64,000 bases of DNA, taken from NCBI GenBank assembly GCA_003116875.1, contig BCKT01000001.1:1731486-1795485 (forward strand). The letters run 5' to 3'. Made by a program: the position numbers and the translations under genes. The notes under the pieces were generated by a model that saw only the letters and a list, made by a program, of their open reading frames with translations, was not told the origin of the DNA and searched no databases. Source of the stretch: Takashimella koratensis. Taxonomy: Eukaryota > Basidiomycota > Tremellomycetes > Trichosporonales > Tetragoniomycetaceae. The number at the start of each line of letters is the position of its first letter. The first letter of the stretch is position 1. Shown piece by piece: positions 22,615 through 33,759 of the stretch.

Positions 22615-22905
22615 GGATGTTTCAATAAATTAAATTGGTTAATGGATTATCTTTCTCCAAAACCATCTATCATTGCATTACTGCTCCCGAGGGAAGTAAC
22701 ATGGTCTCATCTACTGTAACAAAATGGAGGTTATTTCACCCCTATGCAACGGAATGAGAATGAGACGAGCGACGAGCTGCAAAGATCGCAAAAATAGCGC
22801 TACATGAAAGTATAAAATATCAACTTGTTGCTGAATGAACTCGATTCATCGTGTCGAAGAAATGAGACCTACACGACTGTCAGCAGCTCATCAATAAATA
22901 TCCAC
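22615..22905. other. 3' spacer between convergent MFS and Zn2Cys6 genes
   Basis: This is a 291-nt A+T-richer tail-to-tail spacer with AATAAA-like text just after the MFS stop (about 22625). No gene is visible. Confidence 0.5.
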
Positions 22906-25508
22906 TCACCAAGTATTCCAGTCGAAATTGGCGTCGGGAATGATATCCAACAGACTGACGTCCAGAGCATTCGCGTCTGGAACCATGAAAGGGAGCTACA
23001 GGTGTAAGCGACGGGCAAGTCCTGTAGCCAGACTTACTTCTTGGTTGGCTGCAAATTCGGGTTGCAGATTTTGCTGATCCATAGGCGGACCTTGCTCAAT
23101 CTGGGGATTCAGGTTGGTGGTGTTGACTTGGAGGTCCGTCATCGTGTTTGAGAATCCTGTAGGATCGATGTTAGGCGAATTGGATACGACGACATTGCTT
23201 CGGGGAAGACCTGAGGCGATCGCTTCCTCTTCTGACTGGGCCACGAACACACCGCCACCCGGTAGCGAATCATCCTTGATGAACAAGGTCTTTCCTATGG
23301 ATGGCCGAATCTTGACACCAGGCGTGGGAGCTGCGTCCGGCCGGTCCGCCGACCCATCGCTTTCGTGGTTGGTTTTGAGCGCCGCCTCGTACAACAAAGT
23401 CATTGTTTCGCAAGTCTTGCGTCTGATACTCATTTGATCGGGCTTGACGAGTTGCTCCCATCGTAATACCGTATCTTTGACAGTACGCAAGCATTCGAGA
23501 GCAGCTGGATCACGTCGTCGAGCCCAGGTGTGATACTGTACCAAAGCGCAGCTGGTAGCCGTGTAAGGGAAGATAAACAAGGTGTCCAGGACTTCGTCGT
23601 TGTTGTGTAGCCAATCGATAGCTTCGCGCGACCAATCGACGAGTTGTGTCCATCGTTTCAAGTCGAGAGTGAACTTGAGGTGGGGCGGGCAGATATGTGT
23701 AATGCGCATAAAGACTCTCCACAGCAGAAATTGCAATGCAGCGTGAGCCAAATGCATGAGACCTGCGCGTTAGAAAGGTTCCTGCAGATTAGCTCACCTG
23801 ACGCATGAGAGCTTGTCCGGTCCTGAAATCGAACCTCCTGGGGCAAACCAGCCATCCAGGACGTCATTTCGTCCAGGATATCGTTCAATTGTTGATCGGT
23901 CGTGTGTTCAAGACCGGTCGGACCGTAAACAGTCTTGATGACTCGACCAACAATGACGGCGAGTTTAAGGTGCTCGGTCAACGCGACAAAGGATGGATTT
24001 CTTGGCCACAAAGCCGGTTCCACATCAGGAAGCACATCGTATGCAGCAGGTAGCAAGACGTCGCAGTCGTGCAGATCGATCATCATGGGTACCCCCAAGG
24101 CCGCTCCGTACCTGCATTCAGTAGATGACAATGAACACAACTTACCACCTGTCAAGAACAACACAGCAAGCCCAAACACGCCGTCTTAGCTCCATGTAAA
24201 CCAAGTCTTCGACCGAATGTCCTCGGGTGTTGGTTTCTCGATGCAAGCCAAGGTCCTGAGCCATCCGGATTGCGGTCCCTGTACGAATAAGAGACGCACT
24301 AGCCGTCGACGCGGTGGGCTGGGCATGCAGATCGCCGACTTGGGATATGAGCAACTGAAATTGTCAGCGAAGCTCACGATTACTTTTTGTCACTGCTTAC
24401 CAATGCCTGCACATGCTCCAGTCTGGCGTCACTCAATATATCATTTGACTTCAACAACCCGTTGATTGCACCTCGAACCGCGGCGAAAATTTCTCGCGGG
24501 AATTCCCGTCGCGTAGCGGCTACTCCGCAGATAGCGTATAGCAGCAACGGATTCGGAGTCGACTTTGCAACAAAGTCTGTACGCAAGACAATGGGGAAAA
24601 GATGGGCGAGATGATCAAAGTATGCGTTGACCAAGGCGGTGATGACCTCCTCGGAAAGAATTGGCTTCTCGGATCGATGTGACGACATCGCGTCTGGAGG
24701 GGCATTGACGTGGATTACTCCATGACCGTCGTCGGTCACCTCCCATTGAGTGTGGTTATGCAAGTCATACTGTTGAAAAGATCTCGAGGGAAGAGACGTG
24801 TGTAGAAGGAAAGGGATTGAGGTCGGGCCTGAGGTCAGCATAGTCAGCGACTGCAACCTCACCTTCAATGCGCCCTTTACCTGATGATTCGTTCGGTGGA
24901 GTTAACGAGCGATCCCTCGTCATAGACAATGGCAAAGTGTCCCCAGAATCTTCTGTTATGATATTAGCTGCGTCAAACTGGGCGTCTCACCTGCCGCTTT
25001 CTTGTTCTTGAACCGAGTTTCGGTGATCGGAAGATAGAAGGAGCATTCTAGTCCTGCTTGTCTGCAATGGGCACAGAGTGGCTGAGGTTCGACTTCTCCT
25101 GGTTTTAGGTCTGGAGCAGGGAGGATGTCACATCGGATCTTTTTTGTGCGCTGAGATGTCAGCACAGATCGTTGCAGAGCGAAGTCTCACGCATGCATCG
25201 CAGGCTCGTCCAGTTTTGATACGTTTCTCTTTCTCATCCGGAGTGGAACCATTTTCGTCCTCGGCCTTTTTACGTTTCTTCTTGGCGTCAGATTTTTTCG
25301 CGGCCGGGTTAAGAGGAGATGGTTGAGAGCCAGAGCCCGAGGCTACTGGCAAGGAATTGGTGGCTGGAGAGTGGTCTGCGGACGATGAGCTACTTGGGTA
25401 AGAGAGGGGCCCATCGATTGCGGCGGCTGGAAGCCAAGTCGAGCGGGATTGATCGGCTAGAGGAGCTGAGGCTGGATTGCCTGCAGCTGCTGCGTACCCT
25501 GGAATCAT
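22906..25508 (-). CDS. Zn(II)2Cys6 transcription factor with fungal-specific regulatory domain
   Basis: This is a nuclear regulator of the Gal4-type zinc-cluster class. The start MIPGYAAAAGNPASA is followed by a Ser/Pro region and a basic patch (KKKRKKAEDE). The cluster reads RACDACRTKKIRCD, an 18-residue linker, then CAHCRQAGLEC, with an intron right after the second Cys. A coiled or basic tail follows. The middle carries RFWGHFAIVYDEGSLVN, GPTSIPFLLHTSLPSRS and LVNAYFDHLAHLFPIVLRTD, which with YMELRRRVWACCVVLDRW marks the fungal_trans domain (PF04082 type). Its last exon joins NQE to LPFMVPDANALDVSLLD and ends FDWNTW, an acidic/hydrophobic activation-like tail. It lies between the MFS transporter and SKP1, and is a good candidate for a local pathway regulator (inference). 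Confidence 0.88.
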
Positions 25509-26007
25509 ACTGGCGACAAGAGTTGATGTTCAAGGGGGTTAGGGAGCCGAGGAGATATGGGGCTGGGGCTGAGGAGGCGAGAGGGCCGAGGTAGGTGGAT
25601 GAGATGAGATGAGATTGAGACCGAGTGCACGGGTTGTGGTCAATGGTAAATGGTAAATGGTAAATACAGCAGTGACTCATGCCCACGGTAGCAGGAGGAC
25701 ATTACGTAAAGAGGGTCAAGGTCCCAAGGCCGGTCAGGGACCTCGTGTGCGGAGCCGGGACTCTTCGGGGCCGCGGGGATGGCGAGTGTGGCGGACAGGT
25801 GTACACGTCATTAAAGAAGTAAAAGATCTGATAGGCATGCATGCGCTGGGGCGATGACGGTTCGGTAGGCGTGCGTGCGTGGACATGGATGGCCCTTTGT
25901 GACCGTGAGGAAGCGAGGACCGAGACCGAGAGAGAGAGCGTTGCGATCCATCAACCTTGTAGTAGACTCCTTCCCATCACACACACCACCTACAAACCTA
26001 CACCCAT

Positions 26008-26039
<32 letters not shown>

Positions 26040-26212
26040 TTGCGCCCTCGCACTGACCGCCTCGACTGTATCCGCTGCTTCGCCCTCATCTTGACCTCTC
26101 CTCCTTTCTTCCTTTCTTCCATCCACCTTTCATCGTTCACCTTTCACTCTTCCACTCATCCACCTTGCACTCTCACCTTCTCCTTCACTCATCCACTCAT
26201 CCACCCACTACC
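25509..26212. promoter_or_regulatory. Divergent Zn2Cys6 factor / SKP1 promoter
   Basis: This is a 704-nt spacer with short TAAATGG repeats near 25640-25660, a CA microsatellite at 26017-26039 and a long CT-rich SKP1 leader (26080-26212). I see no gene. Confidence 0.5.
26017..26039 (+). repeat. (CA)n microsatellite
   Basis: About eleven CA units lie in the SKP1 upstream region. Simple repeat with no sign of function. Confidence 0.9.
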
Positions 26213-27094
26213 ATGGCCTCCGACAAGAAGGACACCATCGAGCTCACAACCTCGGACGAGGAAAAGTTCACCGTTGAGAAGAAGGTCGCTGAGCGCAGCC
26301 AACTGATCAAGAGCATGATGGACGGTGCGTGACTCGACTGGTCTCCCTCCCTGCTTCCCTCCCTTCCTCATCCTCCCGCCCCTCTCCCCTTCCTATTCCA
26401 CACATCACCGCGTGCCATCAACACTCTATTCTCCTCTAGAGCTGGCTATCCCACCGGCAAACGACCAGATCATTAATTAACATGCTGACACTTCGGATCC
26501 GTAGACTTTGGCGGCGAGGGCAACGAGCACTCCATCCCACTCCCCAACGTCTCCTCGTCGGTACTCGTCAAGATCCTCGAGTACTGCGAGCACCACAAGA
26601 ATGAGCCCCTTCCGGTTGCCAACGACAACGACGCTGATGATGCGAGGAAGAAGACTTCGGAGATTGGCGACTGGGATGCCAAGTTCATCCAGGTAAGCAA
26701 TCATTATCCCATATTTTAGACTTTGCGACAGGGTGGTTAAACTCTGGATCCAGGTCGACCAGGAGATGCTCTTCGAAATCATTCTCGCCGCGAACTACCT
26801 CGACATCAAGCCTCTGCTGTAAGTAATATCGCTCGTACCCTCACTCATCACGCAGTGATGTTGGGTGCAAGACTGTCGCCAACATGATCAAGGGCAAGAG
26901 CCCCGACGAGATTCGCAAGCTCTTCAACATTGTCAACGAGTAAGCTTGCCCATTCAAGCACGTGAATTGGTAGCTGATTCGTTGAAGCTTCACCCCCGAG
27001 GAGGAGGAGCAAATCCGCAAGGAGAACGAGTGGGCCGAAGAGTAAGTTCAACTTCACTCTTTCAGAGTTGCAGCTCATCTCTTCTAGCCGTTGA
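26213..27094 (+). CDS. SKP1: SCF ubiquitin ligase adaptor Skp1
   Basis: Skp1 bridges cullin-1 to F-box proteins in SCF ubiquitin ligases. Spliced protein of about 165 residues: [20 protein letters not shown], then [16 protein letters not shown], the BTB-like core [58 protein letters not shown] and the F-box-binding end [20 protein letters not shown] with ENEWAEDR. The first intron is long for this window, about 180 nt. The last exon contributes only the end of EDR and TGA at 27092-27094. It is a housekeeping gene sitting between two catabolic genes. Confidence 0.95.
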
Positions 27095-27345
27095 TCCATC
27101 AAGCGGTGACTCTTTGACCGATGGTCTTCCAGTCAATGATCGGTCGTACGCTCGTGATACCTTTGAAGCAATCCCAAGACTAATGTACATCAAGGTTTCC
27201 TGTGAATTTGTACGGGTCAAATGTATGATTTCCATTCATCAATGCTACTGGGGCGATGATTTGACTTTGTCTCGCCATGATCTATCTACATACTCTGCCC
27301 CCTGCCATCAGCGTCACCGAGCTCTGGTCCAGATAGACCTGCAAC

Positions 27346-27871
27346 TTATTTGCACTCTCCTGGGACAGACTCGTACTCGCTGATCACGTCGACCTTCTTT
27401 GCGCTGCTCGAGTTGGGGTCGAAAACGTAGCCGAGCCAGTCTTTGAGCAGCTTGCGGGCGAGCTCGATACCGACGACACGCTGACCAAAGCACAAGACCT
27501 GTGCGTTGTTGGACAAGACTGCCCGTTCGACCGAGAAAGAGTCGTGGGCGGTGACGGCGCGGACGCCTGGGACTTTGTTGGCACTGATGGCTACGCCGAG
27601 ACCTAAATGGTCAGCTAATATGATCAAACGTAATTTGAGACTCACCGGTACCGCAAACCAAAAGCGCGCGGTCAGCTTCACCAGAAGCAACCTTTTTCGC
27701 AGCCGCAATGGCAGTGTGAGGGTAAGCCGTCTTGTCGGTATCGGCGTTGACGCCGACGTCGATGACCTTTTTTACGCGAGGGTCAGCCTCGAGGTCGGCT
27801 TTAAGCTGGTCCTTGTACTGGACACCGGCATCGTCTGCGCCGACGACCACGACCCATTGAGGAGTTGACAT
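27346..27871 (-). CDS. RpiB/LacA/LacB-family sugar-phosphate isomerase
   Basis: This 160-residue, two-exon protein catalyses aldose/ketose phosphate isomerisation by the RpiB fold. It starts [19 protein letters not shown], shows [18 protein letters not shown], then the active-site Cys motif [19 protein letters not shown], and [20 protein letters not shown] with [16 protein letters not shown]. Most eukaryotes use RpiA-type ribose-5-phosphate isomerase in the pentose phosphate pathway. Fungal RpiB members are therefore usually specialised. Yarrowia EYI2, an erythrulose-4-phosphate isomerase, is an RpiB-type example (established knowledge). The first motif has Asp where bacterial RpiB has His (GADHAG). 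It is divergent from a DenD-like dehydrogenase. A C4-sugar-phosphate substrate is my inference; ribose-5-phosphate remains possible. Confidence 0.88.
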
Positions 27872-28666
27872 GGCTTTGGTGAAAGTGTGGTGTGTAACGA
27901 AAAGTTGGAGGAAGAGAAACGTTTGCGAGGATGGATGATGGAGGACAGGCAGTGAGCGTTGATGTAAGCGCGTCAAGGCCGTGACGAGTCGCCGCTCTGG
28001 GCCCCTTGCCCTTGCGCTTGCGCTTGCCCTTGCCCTTTGCTTTGCTCGCCCTCGGTAAAATGGTCAGGCTGCCTGGGTGCATGCAATGGCCGGGGACGGG
28101 CCACGAGGTGGAGGGGGGGATAGGCGGCACAAGGGGAGAGGTGAGAGGACGAGGCGGGGGAGGGCGGGGCAGAGAGCGGAGCAATTGATCCCCAGGACCC
28201 GCCCATCCGCCCATCCGGAAAGAATGGCCTATGAAGAATTCCGGTTGTCAACCCACCCGGGCGGCCCAGCCAGCGTCCCTCAGTATTCTTCCATAAGCCC
28301 GGACGTTGGTCCCAAACTGCTCCGACCGCTCACCCATCGCCCGCTCTCTCCGCCTCCCCCTGGGTGGGCCAGCACTCTGTCGCACCTCGACCCGGGGCAA
28401 CATGTGCCCATTCTGCGCGGGGCTTGGATCACCAGAGCCCGTGGTGACGGAAGATGAAGCAAAACTCAACCGGAAACGCTCCGCTTTCCCCCACCCTAGC
28501 CTTACCGGCGCGACTTTTTCTGTTTAAAAGCCCCCTCGTCTCGCTCTCGTACCCGACCCATCTTCCTCTCTTTTCTCGTTAACTCGTCAACAACTTCTCC
28601 TCTCCCTCTCCTCTCTGTCCAACCCCGAGCAGCCCCTCCCCAAACTCAACTTTCAAATCAGACAAA
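27872..28666. promoter_or_regulatory. Divergent RpiB/DenD promoter with CCGGAA motifs
   Basis: This 795-nt spacer holds CCGGAA at 28215-28220 and 28470-28475 and its complement TTCCGG at 28239-28244. A TTTAAA at about 28523-28528 lies roughly 140 nt before the DenD ATG, and the leader is CT-rich. A run of short GCCCTT/GCGCTT repeats spans 28005-28045. I see no gene. Confidence 0.5.
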
Positions 28667-29749
28667 ATGGTTGGAGTCAACGGCACGTCCTCTTCAAACG
28701 TCGTTCTTATTACTGGCGCAGCCGGCTGGCTCGGCGGCATCGTGAGTGACCTTGCCGCCCAAAATGAGAACAGGAACTAACGCGCTCCACAGCTCGCCGA
28801 GACCCTTCTCTCGGACCCCTTGACGCCCGATGTCCACCTCATTCTCTGCGACATTGTCGAGCCCAAGGCCCCCAAGGGTGCCAAGCACGTCATTACCAGG
28901 AAGGCCGATCTTTGCGACAAAGCCGAGATCGACGCGCTTTACAACACTGAGTTTGGCGTTCCCGACACCATCTACTGCTTCCACGGCATCATGTCCCGTG
29001 GATCAGAGGACAACTTTGACTTGGGCGTTAAGGTCAACGTCGACTCGATCCGTCTCATGCTCGAGGCCGCTCGTCACGCCAAAACCCCCCAGCCCATCAA
29101 GTTCATCTTCACCTCGTCGCTCGCCGTTTACGGCGGCCCCTTGCCCGATGTTGTCAACCCCTCCACAATTGCTACACCGGAAGGCGCTTACGGTATGGGC
29201 AAGCTCATCTCTGAGATGTTCACCAACGAATACACTCGCCGAGGCTTCATCGACGGCCGTATCCTCCGTCTTCCTACCATCGTCGTCCGACCCGGTGTTC
29301 CATCCGCAGCCACGTCGGCCTTCATCTCCGGTGTGATCCGGGAGCCCCTCAAGGGCATCGAGGCAATTTGCCCCGTTGGCAACGGTCTCGACTCCCCCGA
29401 GCTCTCTCTTGCCGCTTGGGTCGCCAGCCCCGAGATCACGATCAAGAACTTTGTCATCGCCAAGCACGTCCCCGCTGAGAAGTTCTTGCCCCACACCCGC
29501 GTCATCTGCCTTCCTGGTTTCACCACCACCGTCAAGGAAGAACTTGATGCTCTCGCCGCCGTTGCTGGTCCCGAGGCTCTCAAACTCGTCAAGTTCCAGG
29601 ACGACCCCGTCAACCGTCGTATCGTCGGCTCGTGGCCCCCTGCCTTCGACAACACATATCCTTGCTCTCTCGGCTTTGTCGCAGATGAGGGTGGCATGAT
29701 CCCTATCGTCCAGCGCTTCAAGGAGGCGGTTGAGGCTGGTCTTGCTTAG
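28667..29749 (+). CDS. DenD-like NAD-dependent SDR dehydrogenase/epimerase
   Basis: This is a 343-residue extended short-chain dehydrogenase with one 51-nt intron after GWLGGI. The Rossmann motif is NVVLITGAAGWLGG at residues 11-24. HGIMSRGSEDNFDLGVKVN and FIFTSSLAVYGGPLPDVV follow, and the catalytic YxxxK is in EGAYGMGKLISEMF. FIDGRILRLPTIVVRPG and SAATSAFISGVIREPLKG come next, with NRRIVGSWPPAFD near the end. These blocks match the D-erythronate dehydrogenase (DenD) group, which oxidises D-erythronate at C2 in bacteria. Fungal homologues are common but mostly untested. It is head-to-head with the RpiB isomerase gene, and its stop is 95 nt from that of TRP4. Codon choice is highly biased to C-ending codons, suggesting high expression when induced. 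Exact substrate unknown: a tetronate, a tetrulose/tetritol or a hexuronate are all possible. Confidence 0.85.
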
Positions 29750-29844
29750 AACGCTTATCTTGTCTCACTTCATTGTATCCGGTCTTTGTTTCCTCATGAT
29801 AGCCACCAGGATTGATATGTGATATAGTGCATAATTGTCTACAA

Positions 29845-31280
29845 TCAGGGAGACTGGTCTCGCTGCCCTCTCGGTGTGTTGTTACGGCTGCGATGGGTAT
29901 GAAGCCAAGCATTGACGAAACCATTTCGTGCTGCAACACCACCATCGTCTTCGACAATAGCATACTCGGGAGAAGTTTCGCCCATCGCCAGCTTGGTGGC
30001 GTCGCGGAAACCGTCAAACGCAGTGCGCGCCCCTCCACTCTCGATGCTCTCCCTCGCCAACTCAACTCCTTCCTTCCAGTCTTTTGCTCGTCCCGAGACG
30101 TGAAGAAGGGCTGCAGCGTTAAGTAGAACATAGTCCAAGATGGCGGGGGACGAGGGCGAATCTGGACCGGCGGGTGCAGATAGATGAGGTGGAGGCGGCG
30201 CATTGTCCAAAATAGCGTTGAAAGTCAAGGCGTTTAGTTCTGGAGCTGCGCCCCGAACGGCGGACAGTGGATGGGTTGGAAGGCCAAAGTCTCGTGTTGG
30301 GTGGATCTCTCCTTTGGTAATGACACCATTTTCAAGGAACCAAGTCTACTGTTAGCGCTTGTGCTTTTGATCAGCACTCACCCAAGTCTCGCCAGCGCAG
30401 CTAATCTCGTCTAAGCCTTCCTTGCCGCAAACGACCAAAGCACGTTCGACACCAAGCAGCCTCAAGACCTCGGCAAACGCTTCGCCGAGCTCGAATTTTG
30501 CGACACCCAACAGCATTCTCTGAGGACATGCCGGGTTAATCAAAGGTCCCAAAACGTTGAAAATCGTGCGGAAGTTGAGCTGCCGACGAATGGGAGCAAT
30601 GTGAGCCAGAGAAGGGTGGTAGTGTGGGGCGAAGAGGAAGAGGAAAGGTGAGGCCGAGAGGAAGGAAGTGATTGTCTCGACAGGGAACGAGAGCCGACAA
30701 CCCAAAGACATCAAGAGGTCTGCCGATCCTGAAGTCGACGTAGCAGCTCGGGAGCCGTGCTGAGACTGGTCAGAAATATCGGGCGGATGAGTGACTCACC
30801 TTGGCAACTCGCACTCCACAGCCTGCGACAACAACGGCCGCAGTGGTCGAAACATTGAAAGTGTCCCAGCCATCGCCTCCGGTACCGACAATGTCCACCA
30901 GCCCAGTGTACCCATCCCCTTCCTTGTCCTGGATACTGTAGTCCCAGACGCCGATTTTGTTTGATTTCGAATTGGAGAGCAAGTCCGTGACTTGCACGGC
31001 ATGCTGACGAAGGACGGATGCGCAAGCAGCCACAAGCTCAGCGGACGAATCGAGGCCGGAAAGAGTCAAAGCTGTGAGGAACGCGCCGGCCTGGAAAGCA
31101 TCATGAGCTGAGGTTCAGGATCGACAGCAAGGGGCTCACCTGAGCTTCGCTTGCCTTTTGAGCGACAAGATGACGGAAGCAGAGGCCACAGTCCTCGGGA
31201 GTGAACTCGTTCGGGGTCTGTACGAGTTTTTTGAGGAGGACCTTGAAGGTCTCTGGCGACAGCTGGTCTTGAGAGGTCAT
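29845..31280 (-). CDS. TRP4: Anthranilate phosphoribosyltransferase (Trp4)
   Basis: This enzyme joins anthranilate to PRPP in the second committed step of tryptophan synthesis. Spliced protein: [39 protein letters not shown], the PRPP-binding [20 protein letters not shown], then [59 protein letters not shown], and the late [11 protein letters not shown]. It ends RGQRDQSP at TGA 29845-29847. GTGGDG, the KHG element and NVLGPLINP are the defining motifs. Four introns are inferred. It starts 265 nt from the divergent PNKP gene. It is a housekeeping gene between the putative catabolic genes. Confidence 0.94.
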
Positions 31281-31545
31281 GATATGGGGTTGGACCGAGT
31301 GGAGTGGGAGTGTTGAAAGATGAAATCTGAAATGAAATGAGATGAATGACACTGGAAACTTCGGAAACTTGAGTCGGGAAGGGCGTCGAAATCAAATTGG
31401 TTCCGCTCGGCAATGGAGGTCAATCCGTCCATCCCGGTCGTCATGTCATGTCACGGTTGACGCGACCGTCTCTCTTTCAATCTCAACATCATCACCTTGA
31501 CCTCTCCATCGCCATACAAACCAGCCAAACTTCAGGCAGACGCAA

Positions 31546-33143
31546 ATGCCCGCCAAGCGGAAGCTGGACGAGTCCACCTCAAAAGCCGGACCCGCTTCAC
31601 CGCGCACCCAGGGCCCCGACAAAAAAGTTCACCCGTTCTTCTCCCAAAAGTCAAACTCCGAGCCAGTGACTGGCCGCTTCCTTCCTTCGCCACCGTCCCT
31701 ACTTCATTATCAACACCTTGACCCTCTCGTATCGGGAACCAAGCCTGTTCAGGTCGTCTTCTACGATCTCGACGGGACTCTGATCAAAACGAGCTCCGGT
31801 GCGCAATTCCCCAAGAATCGAAGCGACTGGGCCTGGTGGCACCCATCCGTCCCGTCGCGAATCCGCACTGAGGTCGACCAGGGCAAGCACATTGTTATCC
31901 TTTCCAACCAAGGAGATGGGAGGCCCAAGGTACAAGAAGAATGGAAGGCCAAGCTGCCACTGATAGCTGCCAAGGTAAGACAGACGTGTATCCAATGCTG
32001 ATCTCGACCTTAGCTGCCTGATGTCCCATTTCGAGTGCTGGCTGCATTGTCCCGCACGGATGCGTTTCGAAAACCGAACACTGGCATGCTCGACCATCTG
32101 GTCCATTTTTATACCTCTCTGGGCTGGACGATCGGTAAGCGTCAATGATCACTACCGCTGAAGTCAGACCTGGAGCAGTCCGTCTTTGTAGGGGACGCAG
32201 CCGGCCGAGCAGGGGGTGCAGGTAGAAGGAGAGACCACAGTGATACCGACTTCAAAATGGCTCTCAATGCCGGGCTCAAGTTCCTCACGCCCGAAGTAAG
32301 TTGAGGGCTTTTATGATGCTGATATCATGTAGGAACACTTTCTTGGCCAAGAACGACCATCTTTCCCTGATCCGCCCCTTGGCTTTAAGCCTTCAACAAG
32401 CATGAAAACTCTTGATCATGGTGAGCTTGTTGAGAGACACCCTTTGAACCAACCACAGATCAGTATCACCAGTTTTCCCGTCGAATACACCAATTGCTTC
32501 GTCTCAGAAAGAGATAGTGGTGTTCACAGGTCCACCGTAGGTTTTGAGAGAGTTTTCCTGATATATCAGAGCGTCTGGGAAATCAACTTTTTACAAGAAA
32601 CATTTCTCTCCTCGATACGAACACATCAATCAAGATCGCCTGGGTAGTCGGGACAAATGTCTCAGAGAGGCAGCCAAGTTATTGAATGAGGGGAAAGCAG
32701 TTGTGATTGGTAAGTTTGGTGAGCCGGAATGAAAAGTGAGTATAGCTGTGGCTAACATTGTGACTAGACAACACGAACCGGGACAAGGCCACCCGGGCGT
32801 ATTGGATTCATTTGGCCAATCAATGTGATGTGCCCATAAGGTGAGTGGGCAGCGTATCGGGAGATGAGTAAAGGACAAAAGTTTCAACTGAGGTTTGGGA
32901 TTATCTGGCAGGCTCTTCCATTTTCAATGTTCGATTGAGCTAGCCAAACACAATAATCGATATCGGGCGCTGCATGACACGGCTGCAGGACGATTGCTGC
33001 TTCCCGACTTGGCGTTTGGGTCGTATACGAGCTCGTATGAAGAGCCTAAAGCCGAGGAAGGGTTTGACGAGATCCGCAAGGTGAACTTTGTATGGCAAGG
33101 GGATTCTGGTCTGCGAGAGGCATGGGACCGATACTTGGCGTAG
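31546..33143 (+). CDS. PNK1: Polynucleotide kinase 3'-phosphatase (PNKP)
   Basis: This bifunctional DNA end-processing enzyme removes 3' phosphates and adds 5' phosphates at strand breaks. The N-terminal HAD phosphatase has VVFYDLDGTLIKTSSG (DxDGT), KHIVILSNQGDGRPK, LAALSRTDAFRKPNTGMLDH and VFVGDAAGRAGG. The kinase half has EIVVFTGPPASGKSTFYKKH (P-loop), then HINQDRLGSRDKC, AVVIDNTNRDKATRAYW, CDVPIRLFHFQCSIELAKHN and FDEIRKVNFVWQG. It ends REAWDRYLA. The P-loop is split by a 34-nt GT-AG intron after GPP (32536-32569 or so), among the shortest in the window. Another splice at about 32420-32467 uses the second of two nearby acceptors (CACAG then ATCAG) to keep frame. No FHA domain is seen, as in S. 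pombe Pnk1. Confidence 0.93.
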
Positions 33144-33168
33144 GCGGGCCGAGGCTTTGGGTTAAGGG

Positions 33169-33214
33169 GTGAGGAGTGAGGGGGTGAGGGGGTGAGGGGG
33201 TGAGTGGGTGAGGA
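33169..33214 (+). repeat. G-rich GTGAGGGG minisatellite next to a gap
   Basis: Tandem GTGAGGGG-like octamers with several G5 runs stop just before an N run. The run after the gap also begins with ten G. Such G-rich sequence can fold into quadruplexes and often breaks assemblies. Confidence 0.8.
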
Positions 33215-33240
33215 GGTTGAAGAGGGTGGGAGAGACGTGG

Positions 33241-33265
33241 NNNNNNNNNNNNNNNNNNNNNNNNN
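33241..33265. other. Assembly gap, 25 N
   Basis: This is a run of 25 N in noncoding G-rich sequence. The real length is unknown. Confidence 0.99.
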
Positions 33266-33759
33266 GGGGGGGGGGAGGGATGCCGGGATTAGCATTGCCG
33301 AGCGAGCCGTGTAGTTGTAAAATGGAGTAAATAAATGGTCCGCCCACATTGGCAAGTAGCGGTGACTCGCGTGCGCCACTGGGATTCCCCTGCTTGGCCC
33401 TGGCCCTGCCCCAGCCGGCCCCCGCAACCGCAACCGTCAGTTTGCTATTTCCCATTAATTACTGTACATCCTATATCCTTCCACCTTCACCCTAACCCTC
33501 ACTCACCCTTCACCCTCACCCACCCACCCACCACCATCGCACCGTGCATACTCATCATCATCCATCCCCTGTGCATACTTGCCCATCACCACCCCAACCC
33601 TCGCTGTTCCATGGCCTTCTCCCCACCGAACCGCCGCACCGTCTAACGACAGCCCACTCCCACTCCCACTCCCACACCCACACCCACTCCGCCAGACGGT
33701 CCATTCCTACTCACACTAGTAGTCCCCTGTCCCACCCTCACCCAACTCGCGGTTTTACC

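Larger units (their letters stand above)
33144..33759. other. Spacer with G-rich repeat and assembly gap
   Basis: This 616-nt spacer separates PNKP from the second zinc-cluster gene. It holds the repeat and gap listed separately, then a C-rich leader with CACCC and ACTCCC short repeats (33490-33690). I see no gene. Confidence 0.5.
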
